A stretch of 64,000 bases of DNA from Phytophthora hibernalis. Lineage: Eukaryota > Oomycota > Peronosporomycetes > Peronosporales > Peronosporaceae. Position 1 is the stretch's first letter, and the number at the start of each line of letters is the position of its first letter. Under the pieces are notes generated by a model. The model had not been told where the DNA came from, did not search any database, and was given only the letters and a program-made list of their open reading frames with translations. Of this stretch, positions 44,805 to 55,153 are shown one piece after another. Both the position numbers and the translations under genes were made by a program. The DNA is taken from contig JAAKBF010000014.1 in the NCBI GenBank assembly GCA_012656075.1, forward strand, positions 496,001-560,000. The letters are read 5' to 3'.

Positions 44805-46413
44805 ATGTCTGAAACGCAACTTTGCGACCAATATTTGTACCAGAGCTCGCTAAAGAGCGATCCTGAGATTAAGGTAGCCTCTGGTAAGCGGGTACCGTTT
44901 GTAATCGATCTTAACCAGGGCTCGTATCAGAATGGTATTATTACTATTGACGCCACGTCACAGCTGAACGGATCTGAAGGCTTTGCTTGCCTTCGTGATG
45001 CGTATCTAATGCTGCCGTACAAGGTCTCGATGCGAAACGGTACTACTGTTCAGAACAATCCTGCTAATCGTTTCTGTGTGTCGCTGAAATGTGGTAATTG
45101 GAATGTCATCGATTCAATGTCGCTAGAACTCAACGGAAAAACGATTGTCTCTATGGCCGACCACAAAAGGTTTTGGAGCAACATCCGCGCTCAAACAAGC
45201 TATTCTCCTCAATACGTTGAGAAGCATGGTGCTGAGTCGTTCCTATTTCCGGACGCTGCTCAATCTGCATCTTACAATTCTGGCGGGAACTCAACTAATG
45301 GTGATGGCTATTCAAACAATGCTGCTTTCTCAAGATCGTTTAACGTATCCAATCCCCTGGTGGTGCCACTATTCCTAACGATGGCTTCGTGAAGCGCCTT
45401 TTATCAAACCCTCCCAACGCGGGTACTGATTTCACGTCTAGTTGGCCTTCGCTTGGTGGATCAGCTGCATCTACAAACGTTGCTAATCAAACTGCACGTG
45501 GTGCATTCGTTGCTGGATCAGGTTCTTCTAGTGCAATCATGGGTACATGGAACTGCATGTTGAAGATCAAACTTACTGACCTTCATCCGGTCTTTAAGGA
45601 GCTTGACCTCTTGGCTAATCCTCAGATTCGTCTTCGCTTCCGCGTCAATCAGGGATCGTCTGCTATTGCTGTAGATTCTGTAAAGGGTATGTCGCTAACC
45701 TCTACTACTCTATCATCCGGCAATACCTGCCCCGTCATGATTGCTGCCTCATCCACAGGAAACCCTATGAATGGAGTACTTCCAGCTACTGCTAATGATT
45801 TTAGTATCGCTTGGGGTGCTGTTGTTAATTCGCTAGAACCTACACTTCATGGTACCTATATGCCTTTCACGACATCTCGTCTATATGTACCATTCGTTCA
45901 TCTCGAAAACCCTCAAGCCATTATTTCGAAACTTGTCAAGAAGGTGCGCTACAATGATGTATATGCCCAGCGATTTGACCAGCGCGCTGGCATTGGTAAG
46001 CAGTCGAGTCAGTTCAACGCTTCCTTTGACCTACAGCTTTCGGCGAGTGTTAAGAACGCTAAGTACATTGTGGTCCTCCCGTTTGCTGAACAGACTAATA
46101 ATTTTGCATCGGCAGCTGTGCAGGAGTATCAGAGCCCTTTGATAGCGCTCCATGGACGGTACAGCCGGGTTCATCGATTCGTAACTTCAACGTACGTATC
46201 GGTTCGCAGCAGGTGTCTCCTGAGCTTGTGAATGGTCTTCTTGATTATCAAACTTGGTCGCTTACCAACCGCGTTCTCGTGGCAGACGTTAGCCGCCTGA
46301 CAGAGCGTGATGTACCTCAATCGATCCAGATCCAGGGAGTCAACGCGGGTTGCCAGGGAGTCAATTTGATCGTGCTTGTCATTAGTGAACAGGAAGGAAC
46401 TAAGCTTCGATAG
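44805..46413 (+). pseudogene. Major capsid protein (double-jelly-roll type, putative), copy 1
   Basis: About 535 residues, readable with frame changes near 45.39 and 46.15-46.2 kb. N-terminus MSETQLCDQYLYQSSLKSDP, then VPFVIDLNQGSYQNGIITID. The middle has KIKLTDLHPVFKELDLLANP and PQIRLRFRVNQGSS; the end has SQQVSPELVNGLLDYQTW and CQGVNLIVLVISEQEG. Size, position beside protease, penton and ATPase, and strong conservation with copy 2 make it the capsid shell protein. The jelly-roll fold itself is inferred, not visible. It is the largest conserved protein of the block after polymerase and precursor. Confidence 0.75.
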
Positions 46414-46499
46414 ACTAACTGGGGAGGTATTGGAATACACCACAGCTTAAGAAAAAAATATGGATTTAATTAAAATTTTGATTTATTGTCTTTGGTAAC

Positions 46500-46506
46500 T
46501 ATATAG
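46500..46506 (+). promoter_or_regulatory. TATATAG signal before the small two-domain gene
   Basis: Five bases before the ATG at 46512. Confidence 0.45.
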
Positions 46507-46511
46507 ATACC

Positions 46512-46838
46512 ATGTCAACAACACTTTCGTTCGGCAAGCACAAAGGCTTCAGTATTGATGAAGTATTCGAAAAGGGTCCCAGCTACTGCCGCTGGCTCCG
46601 TAATCAGAATATGTTAATTGGAGATTCCGAGTCTGACATTGCTAAATTTCTTGCGAGCAAATTCGCAAATGGATCGGATGACGAATCGTACTTGCTTAAT
46701 TTTGGTAAGTACAAGGGTAGGTCAGTTAAACAAGTATTTGCTATTGACGAAGCATATATCATGTGGCTACGTTGTTCAAAGTTCGCTACTGAAAAGGCAC
46801 CAAAGCTGTGTGCCTCTATCGATGAGTTGCTTTACTAA
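46512..46838 (+). CDS. Small protein with two ExoX-C/DUF3820-like repeats
   Basis: 108 residues, intact. Two related halves: LSFGKHKGFSIDEVFEKGPS with YCRWL at the start, and LLNFGKYKGRSVKQVFAIDE with YIMWLR after residue 62. The pattern (L)xFGK(Y/H)KGxSxxxVxxxxxxYxxWL matches the small domain found C-terminal to exonuclease X and as stand-alone viral proteins, thought to bind nucleic acid. The internal duplication is clear. It follows the capsid gene by 100 bases in the same direction. Confidence 0.65.
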   Translation: MSTTLSFGKHKGFSIDEVFEKGPSYCRWLRNQNMLIGDSESDIAKFLASKFANGSDDESYLLNFGKYKGRSVKQVFAIDEAYIMWLRCSKFATEKAPKLCASIDELLY

Positions 46839-46897
46839 TTGAATGATATTTTTAACTCGATTGTAGGGAGAGTTGATGATAAAAAATATGAGTGAAT

Positions 46898-47254
46898 TCA
46901 TATCTTTGATTTAAATCCGTTAGTTCGCTCAAGATTCGCCCGAGCATTAGCTTCGTCATCAAGTTGTCTTGTGGCCCACAAACGTCCGTGCTTCGAAGGT
47001 GGCATGGTCAAGACCCAAGCTTTGTGCTTCGGATAAGTACAATGATGCGCGTAATTCCAACGCTTCATAGACTTACCACATGGACACGTCACATCTTTAT
47101 AAAGTTGTGATCTGAAGATAACTGTCATCATCTTTTCTGCTTTAGTAACATCCGATACTCCTTCGGGAAATTTACTTGCTGGGTGGGCCCAACACCGATC
47201 TTTTGATTTTGATTGCCGGCACACCGCACCATTTTTCACTATGTAGTTGCACAT
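46898..47254 (-). CDS. Small zinc-binding protein
   Basis: 118 residues from MCNYIVKNGAVCRQSKSKDR. The first module is CNYI..GAVC......CWAHP (C..C..C..H). The second is CPCGKSMKRWNYAHHC. The start ATG at 47254 is preferred because the zinc motif begins at residue 2. A good TATA-like box, GTATATAAAAAGG, is about 23-35 bases upstream on the minus strand. Short CxYxxxxGxxC...C..H modules are common in large DNA viruses. Function unknown; the frame is intact. Confidence 0.55.
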   Translation of the reverse strand: MCNYIVKNGAVCRQSKSKDRCWAHPASKFPEGVSDVTKAEKMMTVIFRSQLYKDVTCPCGKSMKRWNYAHHCTYPKHKAWVLTMPPSKHGRLWATRQLDDEANARANLERTNGFKSKI

Positions 47255-47330
47255 CGTTAATATCAAAAACCTTTTTATATACTTAGTAGTTTACCCTTCA
47301 GGATCAATTTAATTTGTTTCCCTTATTTAT

Positions 47331-47374
47331 CTTAGAGCTCTGACTGGTCGAGATGATTTGAACCTGCTGCTGAA
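47331..47374. repeat. 42-bp dispersed repeat, copy B
   Basis: Matches 36343-36384 (CTTAGAGCTCTGACT then GTCGAGATG and TTTGAACC). It marks the right edge of the viral block. Confidence 0.55.
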
Positions 47375-47403
47375 AGCCGAAGACCAGGATGAACGCTTGG
47401 GTC

Positions 47404-47690
47404 GTGGGAAGGCGGGTGATTGTGGAAAATAGATCCATTAAGGTGAATAACTCTTCACTTTCCGTCGCAATTCTCTGGGTCTACTGCTTCCAGCCGGATT
47501 TTCATCAGGCACCCAATTTTACCGTCGTTCGCTGAGGTCGAATACAGTCCTCGTCGCAAAGCCCGCGGTTGTTCTGAGTATTCCCGTACTTATCGCACTT
47601 GAAGACTCGTTGGCGTATCAAATTCATCTTGGTTTTCTTGTTGTGGTTTTTAATCACATCAATAATTTGCTTCCGATCCTGCGGGGATAT
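47404..47690 (-). pseudogene. FAR1/MULE N-terminal DNA-binding fragment
   Basis: Minus strand: PQDRKQIIDVIKNHNKKTKM, then CDKYGNTQNNRG and, after a frame change, KLGCLMKIRLEAVDPEN. The Cys spacing and KxGCxxKI segment resemble the FAR1-type zinc domain before MULE transposases. Only the fragment is present. Confidence 0.4.
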
Positions 47691-47696
47691 CTGGAA

Positions 47697-47747
47697 TAAG
47701 AATAGCAAAATATAATCCGACCTAAACCTAAGGGGCTGCTTCATTTA
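47697..47747 (+). repeat. Harbinger-related repeat block
   Basis: ATATCTGGAATAAGAATAGC as at 15905, then AGGGGCTGCTTCATTT at 47731. The 300 bases that follow (to 48.06 kb) hold nothing else recognisable. Confidence 0.5.
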
Positions 47748-48061
47748 GGAATAACTCCGGAATAGCGTTGGCCAGAACAGCAATTCCAATCGAAACAGCT
47801 TCTGGAATAAACTCGTGGTCTTACAAAATGATATCAATTTATACAGGTAAAATTACTCGCCCCTCATTTGAGACGGCCTGAAACCAAATGATACTAATGA
47901 ACCATTTGGAGTTATCGAGATAATCGCCTCCAAAGTTGGGCCATTGTTTTTCGTGCTTATATGAAGTTTCAAGAAAAATATTTATGTTTTGAAAAACTGA
48001 ACGGGCACTAAAGTGAGCCCATTCAAGAAGCTGCCAACAAGATACCAGTCTCCAGTAAACC

Positions 48062-50061
48062 ATGCCAGTTGACCAGCACGCAGCTCTGTCCTCGGCGGCC
48101 GCGGCTTCATCGCCACCGCGTGCGACGCCATCCAATGCGCCGCCACCGCGTCCGACACCACCCAGTGTGCCCCCACCGCGTGCGACGCCATCCAGTGCGA
48201 CGCCACTCAGCGCATCCTCCGATGCTTCGCAAACCGCTGAGATCCAGCTCGCGCAGGACACCACGCTTGTAGGCACCGCATCCAGTGAAGGAAGCGCGGA
48301 GGAGGACGGAGACGTTGAAGAAGGCAGCGAAGAGGCGGACGACAGTGACGACGAGGACTGGAGCGACGGCGAAGAAACTGTGGATGAGGAGATGCTAACG
48401 GGGAGAGCGCGGAGAGTGAAACCGAGGACGCTGAGGAGGCTGAGGACATTAGTATCCATTTGATAGACGTCGATGTCCAGCAGTATGTGGCGACTCTCAT
48501 AAGTGCGAGCGGCACTGCCTGGTAGGGAAGGCTGGTGAGCTAGAGTGGTTGGTGTTGTCGCTGGATCAGATGTCGAAGCCAGAGAAAACAACCTGCCTTC
48601 TCACACTTCTCGGCGTGCTCATGCAGACGGATACGGCGGAGAGGCGTCGTGGAAAGGGGGAGCGTAAGAAGTTCCACTATTACTTGCCATTTGTGGGCCA
48701 TGTGTGTCGTCCATCATTCGCTCGCTGCCTTGGCGTTCAGCCACTTACCGTGCAACGCTACAAGAAGCGCGTGCGAGAGGGCAACATTGCCGCGAAAACG
48801 CATGGCAATCGCTTCAACAAGAATGCTTCTAAAGTCGACTTGGTTTGGCTTGTGAAATGGTTCATGGCGTTTGCTGCTGAGGTCGGCGAGGTGGTCCCTG
48901 CGAGAGTGCAAATGCAGAAAACACAAGACGGGATGGTGAAGAGATATTATTCGGGTGAGAATTATACGCTGCTACCTGCTACTTTTACGTGGGGCGCCCT
49001 TTACGATGAGATGCAAAGTTCGTGGAGCTTGGGTTACGCGTTCGTGAACCTGCTCGCTCCACATTCCGTAAGCTACTATCGCTTCACTGTCCCAACATCG
49101 AGATCCGCTCCTCGCAGTCAAACGTGTGCGACACGTGCACCATTTACCAGTCTCGGATGCAGCATGGAGCTACCGCTGAGCAAACGGAAGAGCTTGGCCA
49201 ACACACGGAGTCTGCACGTCGAATGAGGTAAGCGGACACAAGCATCATTTAGATCTATCGTTGAATTCTAACCATGGCATTGATATCATTTTGATCTACT
49301 TTGAACATTTAGGCGCGAGTACAAGAAGGATAAAGTCGTCGTTCATGCTGCCGACGGTAGCGGCAGCAACACAGCGCTGATAGTGATGGACTTCTCGCAG
49401 AACCTGACAATCCCTACGGTCACATCGACACCGTCGCAATGGTATTTCTGCTCGCTGCTTGCAGTAAGCGTCTTTGGAATATTCTATGAGAATGAGGGGA
49501 CGCAGACCAACTACCTGTACGACGAGTTTACCAGCGGCAAGGGCAGCGACCAGATCAACTCGATGCTTCAGCACTTTATTGAAACGGTGGTGCTTCCAGC
49601 AGACAAGAAGCACCTTATAGTCTACGCAGACAACTGCTCAGGGCAGAATAAGAACAACCTAGTTATCAAGTTCTTCTTGGCACAAGTGCAGATGGGCACG
49701 TTGGAACGTGTCGACTACAAGTTTTTCGTCAAGGGGCATACCAAAACTCATGTGACCGTGGCTTCGGCCACATTCGCAAACGCGTGGGTCGCTCGGACTG
49801 CTGGAATATGGATCACATAGTTGCTGCTGTCGACGACGCCGCCACCTCGAATAGGGCGGTGCGTGTCTCGCGAGATGACGCGTTTTTCAAGAGCTACAAG
49901 CCTATTGTGACAGAGCTCTACAAGACATTGGTGGGGTCCAGCAGTACCAGATATTCAGCGTGGACCAAGCCAAGCCTGGAGTAGTTCAGTGCAAGAAGGG
50001 GCCGGACGACGAACCCGTCGAGCAAGATCACCAGCCTGGCTCGTATCACGCTTGGGGCAGT
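48062..50061 (+). pseudogene. DDE-like transposase of a repeated oomycete family, split by an LTR element
   Basis: Head: Pro/Ala-rich repeats (PPPRATPSSATPLS) and a long acidic stretch (48.06-48.46 kb). Then GERKKFHYYLPFVGHVCRPS and LGVQPLTVQRYKKRVREGN, a helix-turn-helix-like part. Next, NVCDTCTIYQSRMQ, a GT..AG intron at 49228-49312, and the catalytic-looking part VMDFSQNLTIPTVTSTPSQW, LIVYADNCSGQNKNNLVIKF, FFVKGHTK. The two Asp boxes and the ADNCSGQNKN motif are family hallmarks. Frame changes occur near 48.46, 49.03 and 49.78 kb. The coding sequence ends where the LTR begins at 50062. I do not assign a superfamily name. Confidence 0.7.
49228..49312 (+). other. 85-bp intron in the transposase gene
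   Basis: GTAAGC...CATTTAG. Splicing joins RRMR to REYKKDKV in frame and removes a stop. Confidence 0.7.
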
Positions 50062-50152
50062 TGTGGTGTAGGGAAATCCAGATTTTGGATAACCCTACAC
50101 TAGGGATGCCTAAGTTAGACCAGTGGGTACATCGCACTCAAGAGGATCAAGA

Positions 50153-50216
50153 GGGTACACCACCAAGTGGGTACACCGCCAAGTGGATACATAACCAAGT
50201 GGATACATCGCACTCA
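50153..50216 (+). repeat. Four 16-bp tandem units, LTR array 1
   Basis: Units GGGTACACCACCAAGT, GGGTACACCGCCAAGT, GGATACATAACCAAGT and GGATACATCGCACTCA, immediately upstream of the TATA-like box. Confidence 0.85.
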
Positions 50217-50252
50217 ACAGGGAACGTATTTAAACGGGGATCGCACTTAGCT

Positions 50253-50316
50253 GGACTCAGCGAAGGACGGACTCAGCGATGAACGGACTCGGCGAAAGTT
50301 GGACTCGGCGAAAGTC
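50253..50316 (+). repeat. Four 16-bp tandem units, LTR array 2
   Basis: Units GGACTCAGCGAAGGAC, GGACTCAGCGATGAAC, GGACTCGGCGAAAGTT and GGACTCGGCGAAAGTC; a decayed fifth follows. The ACTCRGCGA core recurs through gag and pol. Confidence 0.85.
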
Positions 50317-51082
50317 GACTTGGCGAGAATATGCCTCGAGGGAGATATACCAACTGGAGGGATAAATCAGGATCTGGGCGAAGAGTCGCCGAGAAGTAGG
50401 AAACAGCTCGACGCCAAGGGGCGGAGCTGAGCGAAGAGTCACAGGGAGATCTGTAACGACTCCATTTCATTTGATATTTGTAAAGGATCGATAGAAGAAC
50501 ATAGGGAAGAGCCGAAGAGGCTCTCCAAAGACATAGAGATAACAATCAGAGCAGAATTTGCTAAGTCCAAGAACAGCGTACACTTTTCCGGTAAGTCCCT
50601 GCGTGGGCTCTATTATGTCTGCCGTCGTTCCCCGAGAGGCATAGCTTGTAGGGGAGCCGTCTGGTAGCGCCAAGAGATCAAGGTCGGCCCTGGTGGGCAC
50701 TTCTCGCTACCAAGCGAAGACAAGTCTCGTCGATTCGACGAGCCGGTGGGTCTGCACAGCCCAGGACACCGTAACCTCCTAGCTGGGCGTAATCTGCGCC
50801 TGGTGACCTGTAAACGCGCTCGCGCGCTGCCGTCCATTCTTTGGTGGAGGGCACAGGGTTTTGCACGGAGAATGCCCCGCTCAGGCGAGTCTCTGGAGAG
50901 TTTGGAGCTTGGTACTTGTTGGGATCGACACGCAACTGAACCCCGGCTGGGGCGAACCGCAAAGGGAACCGACAGGAACCCTGCGCAAGCCCAACATCGC
51001 CGACCTGACTCAGCGAATTGTTGTGCTGTTGCGCGGAAGCCGAACAAACGATGTTTTCTGTGAATCGTCACAACACCACAAC

Positions 51083-51103
51083 TGGTGCCGCGACCCGGGA
51101 TTC
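51083..51103 (+). promoter_or_regulatory. tRNA primer-binding site
   Basis: TGGTGCCGCGACCCGGGATTC is complementary to a tRNA 3' end (T-arm GAATCCCGGG..., then CACCA), two bases after the LTR. It is where reverse transcription would be primed. The tRNA identity was not determined. Confidence 0.8.
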
Positions 51104-51167
51104 AGGGGTGTGCTTTGTTTTCGCATGTACCAAGTACAACCAAGTTAAAAGCAACAAGTGAGAGAAG

Positions 51168-53324
51168 ATGGTCAAGGGATCGACAAAATTTGAGCGACGC
51201 AAGCCCGGGGACGGCCGGAGGATCGCCGCTCGATGAGGCGAACTCGACAAGAGCCAGCCTTACCGCCGCGGACGCGGAGGTGACGCGCTCCGTCCAGTTT
51301 AACGATTTCGACGATAACGAAGACCATGGAAGCGAGGAGGAAGAAGAAAAGAGAAGGATAATGATGAAGGGACGGAGTATGACGACGTGAAGAGAGGCGT
51401 CGATCTCCGTGAAGAAGTCGACGAGTTGTCGCTGCAGGTGACCCGCATGGTAGCTCCTCGCCCAGTCGAGCGGAAGCTCGCAGCGGAACTCGGCGATGAC
51501 GATGACGACGAACAAGCCGTGGCTCCGGTGACCGACCGTCGCTTGTTCCCAAGGCGACGATGAATGTCGAAACACCGAAGGCAAACCGAGTCCTCGCCCG
51601 ACTCGTCGAAGAAATGAAGACCAACAGTCGGTGGATCAACATGTTCGCTCCGATGTACATGTGTCAAGCGAAGTGGGCCCAACTCAGCGAGGAATTGGGC
51701 CAACCCATCAATAACCAAACGATGGACCAACTCGTCGAGGACACGGTGATATTACTCCGAGCGATAGGATACCGGTGCGGCCATAAGCCATCGAAACCGG
51801 CGCTGACATCTTGGAGTGTGCACACGGTCGGCGTCGAGCTGATGAGATGGAAGCGCAAGTTGAAAGACCTGTTCGGGATGCAAGGTGGACCCAAGGGACA
51901 ATTACCCAAGGCTCGCCGAGCTGAAGAACTCGACGAAACCAAACTGGCTCCACCACAACCGTACGTCACTGAGCCGTACGTTTTCCTTGAGCCGAACGAA
52001 GACCCAGCGAAAATCCCGTTACCAAAGACACCCGAGACGAAGCGTGGCGTATTGTGGAGCACTGAAGGAACACCGTATTTCGTCGATTCGCACATGCAAA
52101 CCCCGGAGAAAGCCAGCGATCAGCCAGCTCGACGCCCGATGGCAGAATTCATCACTGCTGAAGAAACCGCCGACCTCCGTCGTCTGATCCGATCGGACGC
52201 CGCAGCACTTGCAGCCTCTGGAAGGAATGATCAACTCAGCGATGAAGACGATTACCCTGGGCACCGCGATTTCGACGAGTCGCCACATGACCACATCCGT
52301 CAGCTGAGCTTCGATGGGGTTGAAAGCGACCGAGGACAAGTCTTGGAAATTAGAACGCATGCACCGCTTGAGAAGATCACGACCTTCGACGGGAAACGCT
52401 ACCAGTCGGAAGATGCGTTACAATGGATCAAACGCTTCATCTACGAGATAAAGGGACGTGCAAACGGCGAGATGAGTGGTATGAACCATTCTCGCTGAGT
52501 CTGGGCAAGTAAGGGGTTCCGACAGCTTCCCAAGAAGACTCAGCGCAAGTGGAATCTTCTCATCGAGGCTTTCCAGGACTATTACTGTTCGCAATTCGAC
52601 CTGTCGGTGCGAGCCCGCTACTACTCAGCGAGACGCAGGGAGAATGAACATGTCTGCGACTTCTTGCTGCGACTGAATGGCTACGCGCGAACCGCGCACA
52701 TCCAGTACGAAAAGGGTGGAGCTGACGCCGCCGACCATGTCGACCATTTCCTGCTTAATTGCGGAGACGACGACATCATGGATCTGCTGTATCCACAACG
52801 ACGCAGCGATATTACGAAGGTCGAGAAGGTGATCAACCAGCTCTTACTCGGTGCAAACCGCAAGAAACAACGCGATTGTCTGAGCACAAGCCGCAGTAAG
52901 GACTCCAGACGAGCTGAGAAGAAGGGAGAACAAAATCGCCGAGTTAAGCTTGCAGATGCGTCGATCGACGACCTGTGGGCACTCGACACTCGCCGCGCTA
53001 CAGTAAACACCGACCTCTATGACTCGTCGAATGGAAAAGCGATGCGAGCGAAGTCCTCAACCAAGACTCGAGGAAGACTCGGACTACATCGACGCCGGTA
53101 ATACGACTGGAAACTCCAACCGATATCAGCAGAACTCGTCGAATCCCAAAGGACAAGCTAAACGCCGAGACGGGTCCCGAGAGCGGAAGACATACGGTCC
53201 GTGTGGAGCCTGCGGAGAAGCAGGTCACGATGCACACTTCTGTCGCCGACGCCGCAAGTTCTGCAAGCAAGTGCACGAAGTAGACCAGTGCGAACTCTTC
53301 CGACGCTTCGAGAAACTCGCCTAG
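51168..53324 (+). pseudogene. Gypsy Gag
   Basis: Begins near MVKGSTKFERRKPGDGRR (51168). Acidic N-terminal part in two frames to 51.55 kb; long open part 51560-52498 (MNVETPKANRVLARLVEEMK ... ALQWIKRFIYEIKGRANGE). The capsid-like core (52.5-52.9 kb) has RQLPKKTQRKWNLLIEAF and QFDLSVRARYYSARRR. The C-terminus has a zinc knuckle, CGACGEAGHDAHFC (C-x2-C-x4-H-x4-C), and a second Cys/His cluster, KFCKQVHEVDQC. Gag forms the particle around the RNA. There are three or more frame changes. ACTCAGCGA words occur at 51681, 52234 and 52623. Confidence 0.85.
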
Positions 53325-53401
53325 TTCGTTAAGACGTCAGTCGACAAGTCCATTGTCCCGGACGATCTTCAGGACATCTACTCGTCGAGCCATTTAAACT
53401 A

Positions 53402-54234
53402 GTGGGCTCGCCAACCATGACTGGGTTGGACAACAACGGGCCGCCACAGTCAGCAGCACCAGCAGTCGAAGCGAACTACGTGTTTGCTTTTGTTGGGGAA
53501 GCGGAACGGCCCGACGAGTGGAGTGAGAATGAGAGTGATGAAGAGAGCGGACGAGCGGATGTGTACGAGAATAGTGGGCTCGGTGAGTCGAATGAAGACG
53601 AAGACCGAGCAATTGGAAGTATGGACAGGACTCAGCGACCGATGATTTCGATAGGTCAAGCCAAGATATGGAAGTTGCTCCCTGGTGAGCTGCTGGGATG
53701 GTGGTCATCGAGGAAATTCGATCGCCGAGTGAGAATGCGAGCTCTAGTGATGGGAGCTGTGAATGATGAACGGACAAAAATCTTGTTGGATACGGAGCGA
53801 ACGTGTCGGCTGTGACCGAAGCATTCGCTAGGAAGTTGCGACTGAAGCGACTCACCAACACCGATATGAAGATCGATGTCCAAGGAATCGACAAGTCAAA
53901 GGTAGCGACCACCTCTCGCGCAATTGTTAAGGTTACGCTGGGGTGGGAAGTGGTTTACGAATTCGAGGTGTGGATCATGCCTCATCATGCTGGAGTAGAC
54001 ATGATCTTGGGTACCGATTTCATGGTACCAGCCGGTATCAGGCTGGACTTGTACAATTCGATGGCAAAACTGCCCAATGAGGTCGTGGTGCCACTAATCA
54101 AGTCGTCGAGAGATGTTAACGACACAGAGTACGGCCGTGAAGTGATCGGAGGCCCACGGGAGACATTGGACATTATGGGGAGACATCGCTCAGTTCAAGT
54201 TGAGGCGGAGACACCCCAGCGAATAGACGCATGA
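53402..54234 (+). pseudogene. Gypsy aspartic protease, broken at the active site
   Basis: An acidic linker (53.4-53.7 kb) leads to NDERTKILLDT, where the frame breaks. The next frame resumes with ANVSAVTEAFARKLRLKRL, then MILGTDFMVPAGIRLDLYN. A one-base loss falls inside the DTGA motif, so the catalytic loop is destroyed. The fold and the ILG segment are otherwise well kept and resemble the protease at 2.8-3.3 kb. Pol, expected next, is absent; an LTR-like sequence begins at 54307. Confidence 0.8.
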
Positions 54235-54306
54235 GATGTGGGTTCGCCAACTGCAAGGGGTGATTGTCGTGTAGGATCACGCAGAGATTCTCACTACCAA
54301 ATGGTA

Positions 54307-55153
54307 TGAGCCCCACCAACAGCACTCGCTTCTCCTTGTCAGATCAACGAGCGTTGGATCAAACCTGAAGACCAGGAACGATCCCTTACGCCGGGTTGGA
54401 TGTGAACCCTCTGTACACCTAGGTTGTATTAGGCCAGCCCAATAACCTGCCCCACTAGCCACGAGCGAGGGCTAGTATGCAATATTGCGCTTTCGCGCGA
54501 ACCCCGCAGTCCCTCAGAAGGAAGGGTACCGGCTGTCAAGCCTAATACGGGTTTGCCGAGGTAAGACCTCGGTGGGTAGTAAAATATGTATGGAACACTC
54601 GGTTCCACTATAATATATGGTGAACGACGCTTCTCGTCGCTCCCAACACTCGGCCACTCTAATCTCTTGGACTGACCAGCAACAAACCCTCGGTTCAATG
54701 TACCTTAGGCTCGCTGACCAGCATCCCACAAGCCGAGCGTATCCAGACCCTAAGATAAACTAGCTAGACTTACCGAAGACGGACTTGACCCTTGGTGACT
54801 AGGGGGAAGACTGCTGATTTATTTCTGTTGATCTATGGCCCTGAGAGCCTCTGTAGTCAATCCTATAGCTAGTCCTATATCTAAAAACAAATATCCAGTG
54901 TGAACCGATCCCCGTATGTGATCCTGTGCCCGGCTCTAAAAGACCGAGGGTACGAAACTGAAATGGGTACAAACGAGGGTTCGCACCCTCGGCCGGGAAT
55001 TTATTATACCCGACTGAGGCCTCGGTCACTAAACTATCGTGGTCACTGTGGTGCGGGGAATGTAATCTGCCAATCAGGGCACGCCGGTCACATTCCTTCA
55101 GCAGGGGCAACCTTGCCGACTGGCGACCGAGCACCCCAAAACTCAACACCACA
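54307..55153 (+). repeat. 847-bp LTR, right copy
   Basis: TGAGCCCC...AACACCACA, nearly identical to the inverted 26213-27058 copy, with scattered single-base differences. It ends with the same AACACCACA as the 50062-51080 LTR, but the starts and bodies differ. The Ser-rich ORF begins 66 bases after it. Confidence 0.75.

Larger units (their letters stand above)
31838..47290. mobile_element. Endogenous Polinton/adintovirus-like element, copy 1
   Basis: About 15 kb lower in GC than the host genes, with the gene set of a small DJR-capsid DNA virus: protein-primed PolB (-), small basic protein (-), large structural precursor (+), fibre (-), packaging ATPase (+), minor capsid (+), core precursor (-), protease (-), major capsid (+), two small proteins. 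Five of these recur in copy 2 in the same relative order but inverted. No rve-type integrase and no terminal inverted repeat was found. The polymerase is cut before its last catalytic motif, so the left end is missing. MULE fragments interrupt or flank it (36.3 and 47.3 kb). Confidence 0.85.
50062..51080 (+). repeat. 5' LTR of the right-hand gypsy element (1019 bp)
   Basis: Ends form a perfect 8-bp inverted repeat, TGTGGTGT...ACACCACA. A tRNA primer-binding site starts 2 bases after its end. Inside are two 16-bp tandem arrays on either side of TATTTAAA (50227-50234), a candidate TATA box. The ORF NUG-like regions do not match; no gene lies here. Confidence 0.8.

Noticed and set aside
31838..47290. 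Remnant of a giant virus (NCLDV)
   Set aside because: Protein-primed PolB, adenain-type protease and short packaging ATPase fit the Polinton/adintovirus group instead; no NCLDV-specific core gene seen.
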